A stretch of DNA of 64,000 bases from Liquidambar formosana (GCA_039720395.1 CM077828.1:20626717-20690716), one strand, 5' to 3'; counted from the first letter of the stretch, positions 1 through 10,724 are shown. A program made the numbers and translations. The notes: a model not told the origin generated them from the sequence alone.

Positions 1-225
1 TATAGATACATATAAGTTGGTGCGCGTAATAACCCAGGATAGCCTACCTTTGATTATATTTCATGTTTGTGGCAGTTGTGAATCCCGTAACCCCAGCATG
101 GATAGCCTGTCTTTGACCGGGCCTTAGTCTGGTGCACATAAGTTGGCCTAGGATATCTTGACCGCAATACCCAAAAAAAAAAAAAATATAAATAAAAAAT
201 AAAATAAAATATTTGCATACATACA

Positions 226-304
226 TATATATTAGATATGGGCATACATATGTTACACGTGAATAATATTTAAAGGAAAAAAAGATATATGAAAATTTAT
301 AAAT

Positions 305-367
<63 letters not shown>

Positions 368-665
368 GAAAATCTAATTATTTGTTATTTTTTTATTGAT
401 TTAATTCATTAGAATAGATGGTCAACACAATAGGTCAAAATATCTTCCATGGCTAAAAGTGGTAAGAATAAGAAGTTGGCTAGATATAGTGGAGGTTTTG
501 TAGAATTCATGAAGTGAATGTCATTATATTTCTTTCTCCTTTTTTTTCCTCCTTTTTTGCAAGAAAATAAACATTCTTAATTGGTTAAATGTGAGGGGCA
601 AATAAGTATTTAAAATATAAAATAAGGGTGTAATGATCAATCAAAAGTTTTTCAAAGATACAGAC
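226..665 (+). repeat. Dispersed repeat family A, copy 1
   Basis: The stretch begins near ctagatatgggcacacgtg-like sequence and runs through a TA tract, a 'aacacaataggtcaaaat' segment, a T-rich tract and 'aaataaacattcttaatt'. The same order of blocks recurs at 696-1035 and 3540-4035. No coding capacity or clear terminal inverted repeat was seen, so the element class is unknown. Confidence 0.6.
306..363. repeat. (TA)n microsatellite
   Basis: Nearly uninterrupted TA dinucleotides inside repeat family A copy 1. Other long TA tracts in the window lie near 3604-3640, 4448-4470, 15784-15806, 29879-29912, 30086-30140 and 31503-31551. Confidence 0.95.
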
Positions 666-695
666 CTTTAATTTATAGGTAGAATAGATACAGAT

Positions 696-1035
696 ATACT
701 AGATATGGGCACACGTGTGTTATACATGAATAATATTTAAATAATAAGAGATATATCTAAATTCATAAATTCTGAGATATGTATATATATAGAATATGGA
801 AATATAATTATTTGTTATTCTTTGTTGATAACATAAATCCCGTATAATAGGTCAAATTTCTTTCATGGTAAGAATAGGAAATTAGTTAAGAGACATCCAT
901 AGTTTTGAAGGTTGTGTAGAATTCAAACGTCATTTTTTTTTTCTTTTTTCTTTTTTTTTTGGGGGGAAAATAAACATTTTTAACAATTTAATTATAAATA
1001 TGGGGGCCAAATAAGTAATTAAAATTTAAAATTGC
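696..1035 (+). repeat. Dispersed repeat family A, copy 2
   Basis: Same block order as 226-665: tagatatgggcacacgtgtg start, 'aataatatttaaataata', a 'ataggtcaaa' segment, T-rich tract, and 'aaataaacatttttaac' near the end. It lies almost directly after copy 1, so the two form an imperfect tandem pair. Confidence 0.6.
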
Positions 1036-1194
1036 TAGACATGTGGAGCCCGACCACATGCTTGGAATCTTCATTAATTCTCTTCTGCCCATTCTCTTCT
1101 TTTGTTTTGTTTATTCTTTCCTTTTGTTCTTGCACCGTAGTGCGGTTGGTAAGCACCGAATGGTGCACTTCACCCATGACGTTTTTGAGGGGGT

Positions 1195-1320
1195 TGCCTC
1201 TACTATAAATAGGAGAGCATTCTTCATTCAGAAACACAACGAAGAGCAGCAGCAATAGCTGAGTGCAGAAAGAGGAGGGAAACACAGAGAGCTGTGTGGT
1301 GAGCAAAAGAAAGAGTGGGG
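1195..1320 (+). promoter_or_regulatory. Candidate promoter with TATA box
   Basis: A canonical plant TATA element (ctataaatagg, near 1203-1213) is followed about 30 bases later by a purine-rich, adenine-rich stretch of the kind found at plant transcription starts and retrotransposon R regions. No gene body follows. It could be the U3/R part of an old solo LTR, but no partner LTR was found in the window. Confidence 0.35.
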
Positions 1321-1476
1321 TGTGTGTGTGCGCGCGCAAGTTTATGCACATGAGTTTTTGTAAGGGTTTACAAAAGGAGTAGCAATCCATTAGGTGAGAG
1401 TATTTTGTGAGAGTCAAAATACTGGAATGTATATTTATACGTTGTTCTTCATTATACGTGAAGAAATTAAGCACAT

Positions 1477-1870
1477 CTAGATAATGACTCAAGCACCAAA
1501 TTACACTGGAACCAGAGGAAAAAAGAAAAAAAAAGAAAAATGAAAAAAAAGGCAGAAACAAATATCCCAAGAAACCCAACATACATTAGAAAAACTAAAG
1601 CATACCTAGGTTGCAATTTGAGCACCAAACCACAACCAAATTGACAAAGCAAAAACCCAGAAACAAAAATCCCATTAAGGCCAATACACCAATTAAAAGA
1701 TTTACACATACCCAGATAACGATTTGAGCACCAATTAATACACATCCAAAAAGGGGGAAAGTAAATAAATAAATAAATACTAGCAACAAAAGTCTCATTG
1801 AGCCCTATACACCATCAGAATTAAAGATTCAAACATACCCACATGATAATTTAAGTGTCAAATTAAGGTT
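1477..1870 (+). repeat. Diverged tandem repeat, unit about 100-125 bp
   Basis: Three to four units each carry, in order, an 'agataa..attt/actcaagcacca' start, an 'aacaaaaatccca' or similar middle and an 'acacca..aaagatt' end. Units begin near 1477, 1605, 1711 and 1839. A detached unit with 'caccaaaccacaac' and 'agcaacaaaaat' lies near 2640-2745. No coding function was seen. Confidence 0.5.
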
Positions 1871-2639
1871 ACGTACTTTTTCAAATTAAAAGAAAACAAA
1901 TGATTTACTTCGAGGGAAATCAAACCTCCTAGTCTAGTTCATTTGAGGGGCACAAAAACCTCCAATTTCTTTGGACAAAGAAAAAGGTTTAGACTGTAAA
2001 TTCTTTGCTTCATTACTGAGGAAGAAATTAAAAAGGGCTTAAATAGAAATACACCACCATCCCTACAAATAAGCACACCTACCTAATAACTAACCCGGCC
2101 CACTCCACGTACACAACTACCCACTACAGATAACATTATTCACTCACTCCCACATATATATATATACACAATAGATGTCGGCGCACATGTGTTGCGTGTG
2201 CTAAAAAAAACCCTCACATGAAAAAAGGATTAAAGTTAGTGGGAGGAATGAAACAATTTTTAAAAGATGAGAAAAATAGGAGTTGGGCAATTGAGATAGT
2301 TTGGGTAGAGCAGATATAATTTTGAAGTCCTTAAGAAAGTGGAGGGAGTTTAGGATTACTTCTGAAAATGACTATTTTAGCCTTAAAATGTGATTGTCTC
2401 TTAAAATCATATGAGAGTTTTCAGTACTTTAATTTGTACATCCAACCAAAAGTAATCAGATGAGGTTTTTAGTATTTTAATTTGTACATCCAATTAAAAG
2501 TGCAACCCCTTTCTATAATAGTATAGATAGTATAGATAACCAATTAGTTGCACAAATAAACAAATAAAAGAAAACACATGTAGCAAGTATAAAGTAGTGG
2601 CTGTAGATAACTCATATTGAGCATGTGATTGGCAGGACC
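1871..2639. other. Intergenic, no gene seen
   Basis: AT-rich DNA without a convincing reading frame. It contains a short TA tract near 2155 and a pair of near-identical segments around 2410-2450 and 2465-2500 ('agtattttaatttgtacatc' type), which look like a small direct duplication. Confidence 0.6.
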
Positions 2640-2745
2640 TCTAGGCACGTAACACCAAACCACAACTAGAACAAGATAACAAAAACCTAGCAACAAAAAT
2701 AGAAAGTATGCCATTAAAATAGAAAATTTTAAAACATATATACTT

Positions 2746-2747
<2 letters not shown>

Positions 2748-2778
<31 letters not shown>
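2748..2778. repeat. (GA)n microsatellite
   Basis: Uninterrupted GA dinucleotides, directly after the detached unit of the 100-125 bp repeat. Confidence 0.9.
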
Positions 2779-2782
<4 letters not shown>

Positions 2783-2926
2783 ATACCTCAATCGATCAAA
2801 AAACCCTATGCAGTTCAAAGGTAAAATTAACATAAAATTACCTGATTAAGGTTTACTCGACTGATACTTCAATGGAGATGGAGTTGAGTGAAGTGAAGAA
2901 GACGACGAAGAGAAGAAGAAGCGTTA

Positions 2927-3311
2927 GAGCATCTCCAAGAGTACTAGCTAATTTTTTGCTATTTTAGTTAGGAAAATGATATCTTTTAAAATAGCTAGCT
3001 AGTTATCTAAGTGAGTATTCCAAGGGTACTAGTTATTTTTGAGTTATTTCAAAAATTTTATTAATAATCTTTCTTTTTTTAATCATTTGTTGGAGAGATA
3101 AAGATAGAATGATGCATAGAAAAAAGACAAGTGTCACTTTTTTAACTAAAAATAGTTTAGCTAGTAAACTTTCGCTAGATAAATGTAGCTAGCCAAAATG
3201 ACGATAGCTAAAATAACTAGCTATATAGCTAGCCCTTGAAGAAAGAAAACTGTTATTTGGTTAGCTAAAATAGTCAAAGGAGTTGGATAGCTAGCCCCCT
3301 TAGAGATGCTT
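2927..3311. mobile_element. Tourist/PIF-like MITE, 385 bp
   Basis: The left end GAGCATCTCCAAGAG and the reverse complement of the right end (AAGCATCTCTAAGGG) form an imperfect terminal inverted repeat of about 24 bp that continues into CTAGCTA on both sides. The element is flanked by TTA at 2924-2926 and 3312-3314, the 3-bp target duplication expected for PIF/Harbinger-type elements. The interior is full of short 'tagctag' palindromes and has no open frame. Confidence 0.75.
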
Positions 3312-3539
3312 TTAGACATTTAGGAATATGAGAACATGGAAAGACATTGGGTTAACCTAACGTTAGGAGGAAAAAAAAGATATGTAAGTAGGTTATTTAT
3401 GCTAATATGTTGAACGACATATTCGAAAAGGGTAACTTGGTCCTTATAAATTTTAGCAAGGGCAATATGTGAATCAAAAGTATATATGAAAATTCATAAA
3501 TTCTCATATATATATATAGCAAGGGCAAGTTTTTTTAAT

Positions 3540-3602
3540 AGACTAGATATGGGCACACGTGTGTAATATTTAAATAATAAATATATATGAAAATTCATAA
3601 AT

Positions 3603-3668
<66 letters not shown>

Positions 3669-4035
3669 CATGAAAATCTAATTATTTTGATACTTTTTTG
3701 TTGAAAACATAAATGTCATTTGAGAAACATGTACATATAATATAATGTTCTTAATATGTATTTCATTTGGGTCATTAGAATGGACGTTTAACACAATAGG
3801 TCAAAATTCCTTTCATGATAGGAATAGGAAATTGGTTAGGAGACATGCATAATAGTGGAGGCTGTGTAGAAATCATGAACTGGACGCTATTATCTTTCTT
3901 TCTCTTTTTTTTTTTTTTTCTTTTTTTTGGAAAATAAACATTCTTAATTGTTTAAATATGTGGGGCAAATAATTATTTAAAATTTAAAATAAGCGTGTAA
4001 TGGTAAATCAAAAGTATTTCTAAGATATAGACTTT
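3540..4035 (+). repeat. Dispersed repeat family A, copy 3
   Basis: Same order of blocks as 226-665 and 696-1035, again with an internal TA tract (3604-3640) which here continues into a GA tract (to 3668). A short fragment of the family lies just upstream (3481-3520). Confidence 0.6.
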
Positions 4036-4064
4036 TATATCTATATATATATATATATAAAGCT

Positions 4065-4198
4065 TTGATCATGTGTGGGATATCTCGTTCGATCACCGCC
4101 ATTTATGAGCGACACGCACGTGCGTGTGAATGCGTGTGTGTCGCTCACGGACGGCCGTGATCAAACGGGATGCTCAGGGATATCCCACACATGATCAA
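4065..4198. mobile_element. Short fold-back element flanked by TA repeats
   Basis: Terminal inverted repeat TTGATCATGTGTGGGATATC at the left, with its reverse complement at the right end (gatatcccacacatgatcaa). The whole 134 bp can fold back. The interior is rich in CG and GTGTG, unlike its surroundings. The element sits between TA-rich tracts, so a TA target duplication cannot be resolved. Confidence 0.7.
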
Positions 4199-4209
4199 CC
4201 CTATATATA

Positions 4210-4392
4210 AGATGATGATTAGGTAAGCACATGCTGGCATAACTTACACTAATATCTGCATTGGGAGTTGTACCTTATGCATTAGTGGGTTATGACTAAT
4301 GAAGTACATTGGATCAATGCAAGAGGTACAACCCCCAATGCATGGTACTGATATGACTTATATCAATAGGTACTGACTTGATCGGGACTGAT
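4210..4392 (+). mobile_element. TA-flanked palindromic repeat (family P), copy 1
   Basis: Member of a family of about 170-180 bp whose ends contain the near-palindrome TGATATAACTTATATCA next to CACGTG-like sequence, with central 'gcattgggagttgtacc' and 'ggtacaacccccaatgcat' arms facing each other. Other copies lie at 15821-16400, 29913-30505 and 56836-56921. Every copy abuts TA-rich DNA. Confidence 0.7.
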
Positions 4393-4474
4393 ATATATAG
4401 TAGATGATTGAGTGTGGACCGTTTGGATCATCTGGGATATATATACATCTATATATATATATATATATATAGGG

Positions 4475-4708
4475 TTGTTCAAGTGTAGAATATCCCCGAC
4501 TATCTCGTTCAATCATAGCCGTTCGTTGATGATACTTACGTATTCACGTGCGTGCGCGTGTCACTCTTAGACGCCTGTGATCGTACAGAATATCTCGGAC
4601 TATCTCATTCAATCACGACTGTCCATGGATGATACGCACGCATTCACACGCGTGCGCGTGTCGCTCTTGGATGGCTGTGATTGTACGGGATATCTCGCAT
4701 ATGATCAA
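4475..4708. mobile_element. Fold-back element with internal tandem duplication
   Basis: Related to the element at 4065-4198. The ends are a degenerate form of the same inverted repeat (ttgttcaagtgtagaatatc and gatatctcgcatatgatcaa). The interior holds two tandem units of about 100 bp, each running from 'ctatctcgttcaatca' through 'gcgtgcgcgtgtc' to 'gctgtgat', at about 4497-4595 and 4596-4695. Confidence 0.65.
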
Positions 4709-5160
4709 AACTATATATATATATATTGTATAAATTATTGGTGAAAATAGAATTGCCTTTTTGTCACTAGCTAACTCATAAGGGACCATTGGTTCCTCAG
4801 GGAACCACTAGTTCCTCTTGGTGGGCTATTAACAATAGGAAAATGCTATTTCACCCATCTAATTTTGCCACTCGTCTTTACCGCCTACCTTATGTGTAAA
4901 AAATGTATAGGTGAACGTAATCATGTGGGACCCAACATGAAATAAGGAAAAGCTGCTCTATACGGATGGGTGTGAGAATATGAGTGAATAAATAGGTGAA
5001 ATAGAAAAATCCATGTATTTAGGTGGTCCATATATCTAGTTGCTCAGAGTGTGTCAAAAATTTTGTGCAACTTCAAGCTTGTTGGCTGGGGTCCTCGTAT
5101 CCTCCTTTGTCCGAGGCAAAATGATTTTCGAGGCACAATATAGATTGTGATGAGGATGTA
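4709..5160. other. Intergenic, no gene seen
   Basis: AT-rich DNA with a small inverted motif around 4790-4815 (ggttcctcagggaacc). No open frame of interest. Confidence 0.55.
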
Positions 5161-5162
5161 TA

Positions 5163-5446
5163 ATCTCTCCGTTTCATATTGACTATCCTGTTTAAAAAAC
5201 ATATTTTTTTACGAAATCAATTTAAATGTTTTGATAGCCATATATAACTTTATCATTTCAATTTTTCCCTCAAATATATAAAACATTAGAAAATAGTAAA
5301 ATTAGTTTCCAATTGGTATTTTATACCATGGTTAAGGGTATTAAAAAAATCGATTAAAATGAAGTCATTGACTTTCTGAAGAGGACAAAAATTTTGATAC
5401 ATCCCAAAATAGAAATAAAAACAAAATCAATATGAAATGGAAAGAG
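5163..5446. mobile_element. Stowaway-like MITE
   Basis: The left end (ctctccgtttcatattga) and the reverse complement of the right end (ctctttccatttcatattga) match each other and the CTCCCTCCGT-type terminus of Stowaway (Tc1/mariner-type) MITEs. TA dinucleotides border both ends. The interior is AT-rich and non-coding. Confidence 0.7.
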
Positions 5447-6205
5447 TAATATTCCATTAAGTTATACAAACAGGCAACAGAGATGTGATGCCAAAATTTT
5501 ATGTTCCAGATGGTGTTGTATTCATTGATTTGTCTCATCGCCCAATGGATTCTATTTGATAAAGGGGGAATGTTAGATTGATCTGGCTAAGGGAAAATAG
5601 TTACAGTTAAGTGTAAAATGCTACTAACTTATGAGTAAATGACTACTAACTTAACTAACATTGACTACTAACTGTAATATACTATTTTCACGTAGGCCGA
5701 CCAATCTAAAATTCCCCAAAAATGATACGTCTCAAAATTCATTTCGGTCATCTGATTTTAGCAATCATGAAAGAAATTGTCAACAAACCAGTCCAGGTGG
5801 CCTTGACTACTAATTTTGAGTTTAACTTACCATAAATTAAGGCATAAAAAAATCAGTGTAATAGCTTCTAGTACAAGTCCTGATATAACAAAATAGTTCA
5901 CTAGGGATTTAGTCAAGGTGCGCACAAGCTAGTCCCGACACCTGACTGTCAAACCAAAAAAAAGAAAGAAATAGTTCACTTAATCTATAATAATGCATGT
6001 ATTTTTAATTTAAATGTATTGTACCATTTCCTTAGCATGTTGAAGTAAAAGAATTGATTTGAAATACTGTCAACACTAAATATTAGATGATCAATGAATA
6101 CATACAAATGACAAATCATATAATATAACAAGAAAGGCAATCATGTATTTTCAATTTTCTTCACACGTTTTAGATAATAAAATGACTCTCTCTTGAATTT
6201 TGAAG
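5447..6205. other. Region matching WAKL intron 2
   Basis: No gene. From about 5860 onward the sequence resembles the end of intron 2 of WAKL-2 and WAKL-3 (for example 'agtacaagtcctgatat' compared with 'agtacaaatccagatat' at 33729). It ends in a splice acceptor AG at 6204-6205. Ectodomain exons were not found here or further upstream. Confidence 0.6.
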
Positions 6206-7347
6206 GTGTTAGCACAGTTGTGGGGTCGTCATTTCTACTCGCAGGTAGTTTCTGGTTGTATAAAGTAATAAGGAAAAGGAGGAACATCCAACTCAAAGAA
6301 AAGTTCTTTAGAAGGAATGGTGGCCTATTGTTACAACAACAAATGCTGTCTGATGAAGGTGCTATAGAGAAAACCAGAATTTTTACTTCCAAAGAGTTGA
6401 AGAAAGCGACCGACAATTTCAACAAAAACCGAATTCTTGGGCAAGGAGGTCAAGGAACTGTTTACAAAGGAATGTTAACAAATGGTCGAATCATAGCAAT
6501 TAAAAAGTCAAAGAAAGTTAACCAAAGCCAATTAGATGACTTCATTAATGAGGTTGTCATTCTTTCACAGATCAACCATAGGAATGTGGTCAAGTTATTA
6601 GGATGTTGTTTGGAGACAGAAATTCCTCTGTTAGTTTACGAGTTCATCCCTAATGGAACCCTTTTCCAACTTATCCATGATAAGGAGTTCCCACTTTCAT
6701 AGGAATTGCGCTTACAAATTGCTACAGAGGTTGCGGGAGTGCTTTCCTACCTACACTCGGCCTCCTCCATACCCATTTATCACAGAGATATCAAGTCTAC
6801 TAATGTACTTTTGGATGAAAAATACAAAGCAAAAGTATCAGATTTTGGAACATCAAGATCTATTTCTATTGATCAAACTCACATAACCACTGCTGTGCAA
6901 GGTACATTTGGTTACCTAGATCCTGAGTATTTCCAATCAAGCCAATTCACAGAAAAGAGTGATGTTTATAGCTTTGGTGTTGTTCTTGTTGAGCTTTTAA
7001 CTGGACAGAAACCAATCACTCAACACATGCAATCAGAAGAAGTGAAAAGTTTAGCGGCACATTTCATTGTCTCGTTTGAGGAGACCCATCTACTTGATAT
7101 TCTTGATGCTCGGGTTATCAAGGAAGGTGGAAAAGAGGAGATCATGGTAGTTGCTAACCTTGCAAAACGATGCTTAAACTTAAATGGAAAGAAAAGGCCT
7201 ACAATGAAAGAAGTAACAACGGAGTTGGAAGGGATCAAAATGTCTCATATGCCTTTCAAAGTTCAGCAAAATTTCCAAGAGGGTGAATTCATTGTCGAAA
7301 TATCAGGGCCCTTCGATGGTGCTTCAACTTCAGCAAGGTCATGTTAA
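6206..7347 (+). pseudogene. WAKL-1: kinase exon of a WAK-like receptor kinase, nonsense-mutated
   Basis: Corresponds to exon 3 of the two complete genes downstream: a short membrane-spanning segment (about [13 protein letters not shown]), a basic juxtamembrane stretch and a full Ser/Thr kinase domain. Visible motifs are the glycine loop [11 protein letters not shown], the lysine in [21 protein letters not shown] and DPEYF. Exon start is set by the AG at 6204-6205 and the phase-1 join used in WAKL-2 and WAKL-3. A TAG at 6700-6702 stands where both paralogues have TGG (Trp), in the segment between the hinge and HRDIK; the frame is otherwise open to TAA at 7345. The two ectodomain exons are absent from the 6.2 kb upstream, so the copy is either 5'-truncated or has a very long intron reaching beyond the window. 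AATAAA lies at 7486-7491. A sequencing error at the TAG is the main alternative. Confidence 0.85.
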
Positions 7348-8258
7348 AGCCTTCTCAGATGTCCATCGACTATTCTATAAGAGAGTGAGACAAATTGTTT
7401 CATATTTTCTTAGTGTGTTAGTTGTGTAAGAGTTTTATGCTATCTCGTGACTCTCTAAAGTCTTCAAACAATATTTATGTACTTCAATAAAATATTCATG
7501 TCAATATAATGTATGCTTTTTAAGAAATTTCTAAAAGATAATGTTCAAGAAATTAAAAAACCTTTTATTAGAGCATTTTACTATATTTTCTCTCATTCTT
7601 TCAAGCAGCAAATGAGGCCTTGATTTGAGACCTAAGAATGGGAATCATCTGTACATCATGATCACTTCTCCAACATAAGCATGTCAATTTCAATTAAAGA
7701 AGTTAGCCCTCGATCTCAAAATTGAATATCATAGGACTTCTTGGAAGTGCGTTAGTTGCTCCTGCATTCCTCTTATCCTCACTTGTTATTGCCATAGTTT
7801 CCAACTCTTCTAGTTGTTCTCTCATGTTCATGCCCTTCTCCACTAGGCTGAATCATCTTTCTATGAAACTCTCGGTAAGAGTAACATTCAAAGACATAGC
7901 AAAGTTTTCCCATGCATTAATAGCTAGCTAAAAGCCAAAGGTGATATTGAAAATTTATTTTAACATAGAATAGATACAAATTAAGGACAAGCAAATGTTG
8001 ATTTGCTTAATTTTTTTGCTTATGTAGCTAGCTAGCTAGGGTAGTTTTGGCAATACAAATGACGTAAAACATAGCTATCCTTCACTAGCCCTAATAAATT
8101 CCAAATTTCTTAAATGGTACATTTTAGAATCACAATTATTGCTCACCAATCCCAAATTTATTCTTGATCCCAGTTCCATTATGAAAAGTTCTACATTTGC
8201 ATCTAGTTGTTATAGTTCTAAAAAACCAGAGACTTAGGTTTATACTACTATTCAATTA
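7348..8258. other. Downstream region of WAKL-1
   Basis: Holds the 3' untranslated region with AATAAA near 7486 and sequence shared with the downstream regions of WAKL-2 (around 35860-36060). After about 7700 I see no gene; a 69-codon frame at 7722 has no recognisable features. Confidence 0.55.
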
Positions 8259-8567
8259 GGGCCCGTTTGGGTGTCCAAATACAAATCAAACAATTTTAGT
8301 GTATTTTTTTGTAGTCTTGTAAGCACAAATCCATCACTTGAAAGGAGACTATATTTGTATAAAAGTGGGAGTCTTCATTATAGTTCATGTTATAAGATCA
8401 ATTTATATAAATTCATGAAATGTCACTATTTACTCTCATTTGTGATGGACCTAAGCCATCATTTTCTTAAATATTTTCATTTAAGGTGATAGAGTTGTAC
8501 GTTCAATATATACTATGTAACATATGTTATAATTACCCAAATTCCATTTGAACGCCCAAATGAACCC
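8259..8567. mobile_element. Tourist-like MITE, 309 bp
   Basis: Left end GGGCCCGTTTGGGTGTCCAA and the reverse complement of the right end (GGGTTCATTTGGGCGTTCAA) form the terminal inverted repeat. The TTA at 8256-8258 and 8568-8570 is the target duplication. The GGGCC..GTTTGG start is typical of PIF/Harbinger-derived Tourist elements. Confidence 0.8.
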
Positions 8568-8570
8568 TTA

Positions 8571-9309
8571 AAAAAGATGGGCTTTCCTTAAGAGTTTTAT
8601 CATGTTTTTTTTTCTTTTTTTTCTTTTCCTTTTTTTTTTTTTTTAATCTTCTACTTGTATCAAGCTTTTTAATTAGATCTTCTTGCGTGCTTTTCATTAT
8701 CTTTTCAGTCTTATATAGCCTACTTTTTAGCTTCAACTTTCTATTGACAGGTTTGTTTGGTTACGATTTTTTTTTTTTTTTTTAAATTTTTTTTGTACAT
8801 AGTCAAATGATTTTTGATCTCATTATTGTCCATGTGACAGTAGGACTGGCCTTGAGTTTTTTGGAGCCCTAAACAAACTCCTAAGATAAATCCTTTATAC
8901 ATATTCACAAACAAAAAGTAAAAATAAAAATAAAATAATTCTTAGTGCCCACATTTAGACTTGGGTTGCATGGAACCCACATTTTAGTAAAAAATGTGTA
9001 TTTTTGGGCCGAGTGTACAAGGGTTAGACAGAATTTATGGTCCTCATTTTAAAAAAAAAAAAAATAGGGCCTTAGGCGGTTGCCTCGTTTGGCTGCCATA
9101 AGGCCGGTCCTTCATGGCAGTAAATGACTGAAGGACAGTTTTTATTTTTTACAGTTGGATCTCGTAAAGATCTTTCCAAATTGAGCTTGTGAAAAATACC
9201 AAGCTCATCTTTTATGGAATTTTTTGGTTCCCATGGCTGTGTAGCTGTGCTCTTTAGAGAACGTTGGCCGAAGGCCTGGCCCAAATCGCTCCCAATGTCC
9301 AGTAGGCAG
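8571..9309. other. Intergenic; possible small inverted-repeat element 8843-9112
   Basis: Several T- and A-homopolymer runs. 'ggactggcc' near 8845 and 'ggccggtcc' near 9102 face each other and enclose sequence of the common plant 'tagggccttaggcggttgcct' type, so a decayed MITE is possible, but no convincing target duplication was found. No gene. Confidence 0.4.
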
Positions 9310-9397
9310 GCTGTGGCCTTAGAAATGATTTGAATAGTGCCGAAGGTATGCGATATGATGTACTTACAATTTAGTAGTGCCAAAATCTATTCCAAAT

Positions 9398-9980
9398 GTC
9401 CAGTAGGCAGGTGGTTTCCCCGAGGAAGATTCTTCCGGAGCATGCTAAGGTTAGTGATCTAATTGATTGTGACAGGAAGGAATGGAAGAAAGATTTGGTG
9501 GATAGCATTTTTATGCCCCATGAAGCTGTATCTATTTGCCAAATTCCGCTTAGTCAGAGATTGCTGGCAAATCGATTGATGTGGCATTACCATCCTAAGG
9601 GTGTCTATACGGTTCAGAGTGCCTATATGCTAGAGATGAGCCATCGTCGGAGCCTCCATGGCAACACTTTAGGTGGTGGCTCTAGTTCTGGTTCTGGGTG
9701 CATCATTGCAGATTTTATTTGGGCACAAGCTATTCCCAATAAAATCAAGCATTTTGTGTGGATAGCGTTTAAGGGCATCCTACCAGTGTGCGATACCCTT
9801 GTGAGGCACCAAATTTCTCTTAATCCGATGTGTCCCATATGTGGGCAGGAGAAAGAAACCATTCTGCATAGTCTTAGAGATTGCCGGTTTGCACAGCAGG
9901 TGTGGCTGTGGAGCTATTTAGGGCGGTGGGGAAGCAGCTCAACTATACCTGAGTTTGGAGCCTGGTTGGCTGAGCTTTAG
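9398..9980 (+). pseudogene. LINE ORF2 fragment, zf-RVT domain
   Basis: The frame starts inside the coding region (no natural start), in the linker that follows reverse transcriptase in plant L1 elements (VSPRKILPEHAKVSDLID). It runs into zf-RVT: W-x-AIPNKIKHFVWIA, then the metal-binding pattern CPICGQEKETILHSLRDC. A TAG ends it at 9978-9980. The reverse transcriptase and endonuclease parts are missing because of 5' truncation. Confidence 0.85.
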
Positions 9981-10097
9981 TTGTAGTTGGATAAGGAGGT
10001 TTTGGCACAGGGATTGATGACTATGTGGGCATTGTGGCACTGTTAAAATTGCTTTGTTTTTTACGGGGTCAATGAGGAGCCGGCTAGTGTTGTAGCC

Positions 10098-10568
10098 ATG
10101 GCAAGTCGCTTGTGGACTGAATTCTCAGCCGCTAATGAAATTACAAGGGGGGCATGTTTGAGGCCACGGGTTATCTGGCATCCTCTTCGCGATGGGATTT
10201 TTAAGGCCAATGTTGATGGGGTTATTTTTTCGGAGCTTCACTGTGTGGGGTTTGGGGTGATGATCGGCAATAGTGAGGGGCAGGCCATAGCAGCTGGGTC
10301 CAGGCGAGTTTTGGGTAGCTATGCGGTGTCAATGGTTGAAGTTATGGCTATGCGTTTTGCTGTTGGTTTGGCCCGTGATTTGGGATTGCATTCTTTGCAA
10401 ATGGAAGGGGATTGTTTGGAGGTTATTAAGGCTTTAAACTCTGAGGAGGTGCGTTTCACTCCACTCGATCTTATTATCGAGGACGTCACTTGTGAAGCGG
10501 CTTATCTTTCTGGGTGGTTTCCTTCTCTCATATCCATCGGGAAGGCAATACGGTGGCATATGGCTTAG
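10098..10568 (+). pseudogene. LINE ORF2 fragment, RNase H-like domain
   Basis: RVT_3/RNase H-like domain of plant L1 elements. The first acidic residue is in KANVDG, followed by GFGVMIGNSEGQ, the second acidic region VEVMAMRFAVGLA, and MEGDCLEVI with the third. It ends with a stop at 10566-10568 after a likely frameshift near 10530, where the expected ...NGVAHGLAK end is continued in another frame (ggtggcatatggcttagcaaaa). Confidence 0.8.
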
Positions 10569-10724
10569 CAAAACATGCTCAGTCTATTGATGAATTATGT
10601 GTTTGGGTGGAGGAGGTCCCGGACTTTGTTCGGGACCAATTCCTTTATGATTTGTCTTCATGTGATCTTTGAAATAATATCTTAGAATCGTTCTATCAAA
10701 AAAAAAAAAAAATCTATTCCAAAT

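Larger units (their letters stand above)
9398..10708 (+). mobile_element. 5'-truncated L1-like LINE with target-site duplication
   Basis: Contains only the 3' part of an L1-type ORF2. The first frame (to 9980) has a zinc-binding RT-associated domain (zf-RVT) with the pattern W-AIPNKIKHFVW and CPICG..E...H. The second (10098-10568) has a plant-type RNase H (ANVDG..., EVMAMRFA, MEGDCLEVIKAL). The frames are separated by stop codons and frameshifts. The element ends in poly(A) around 10698-10712. A perfect 16-bp duplication (aaaatctattccaaat) flanks it at 9382-9397 and 10709-10724, overlapping the poly(A). The unfilled paralogous site at 18976-18991 confirms both boundaries. Confidence 0.9.

Noticed and set aside
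1043..1258. 71-codon frame in front of and across the TATA-like site
   Set aside because: It runs through the predicted promoter, has T-rich low-complexity composition and no recognisable domain.
9072..9383. 103-codon minus-strand frame left of the LINE
   Set aside because: No recognisable domain, and half of it lies in block sequence that is not conserved as a frame in block 2.
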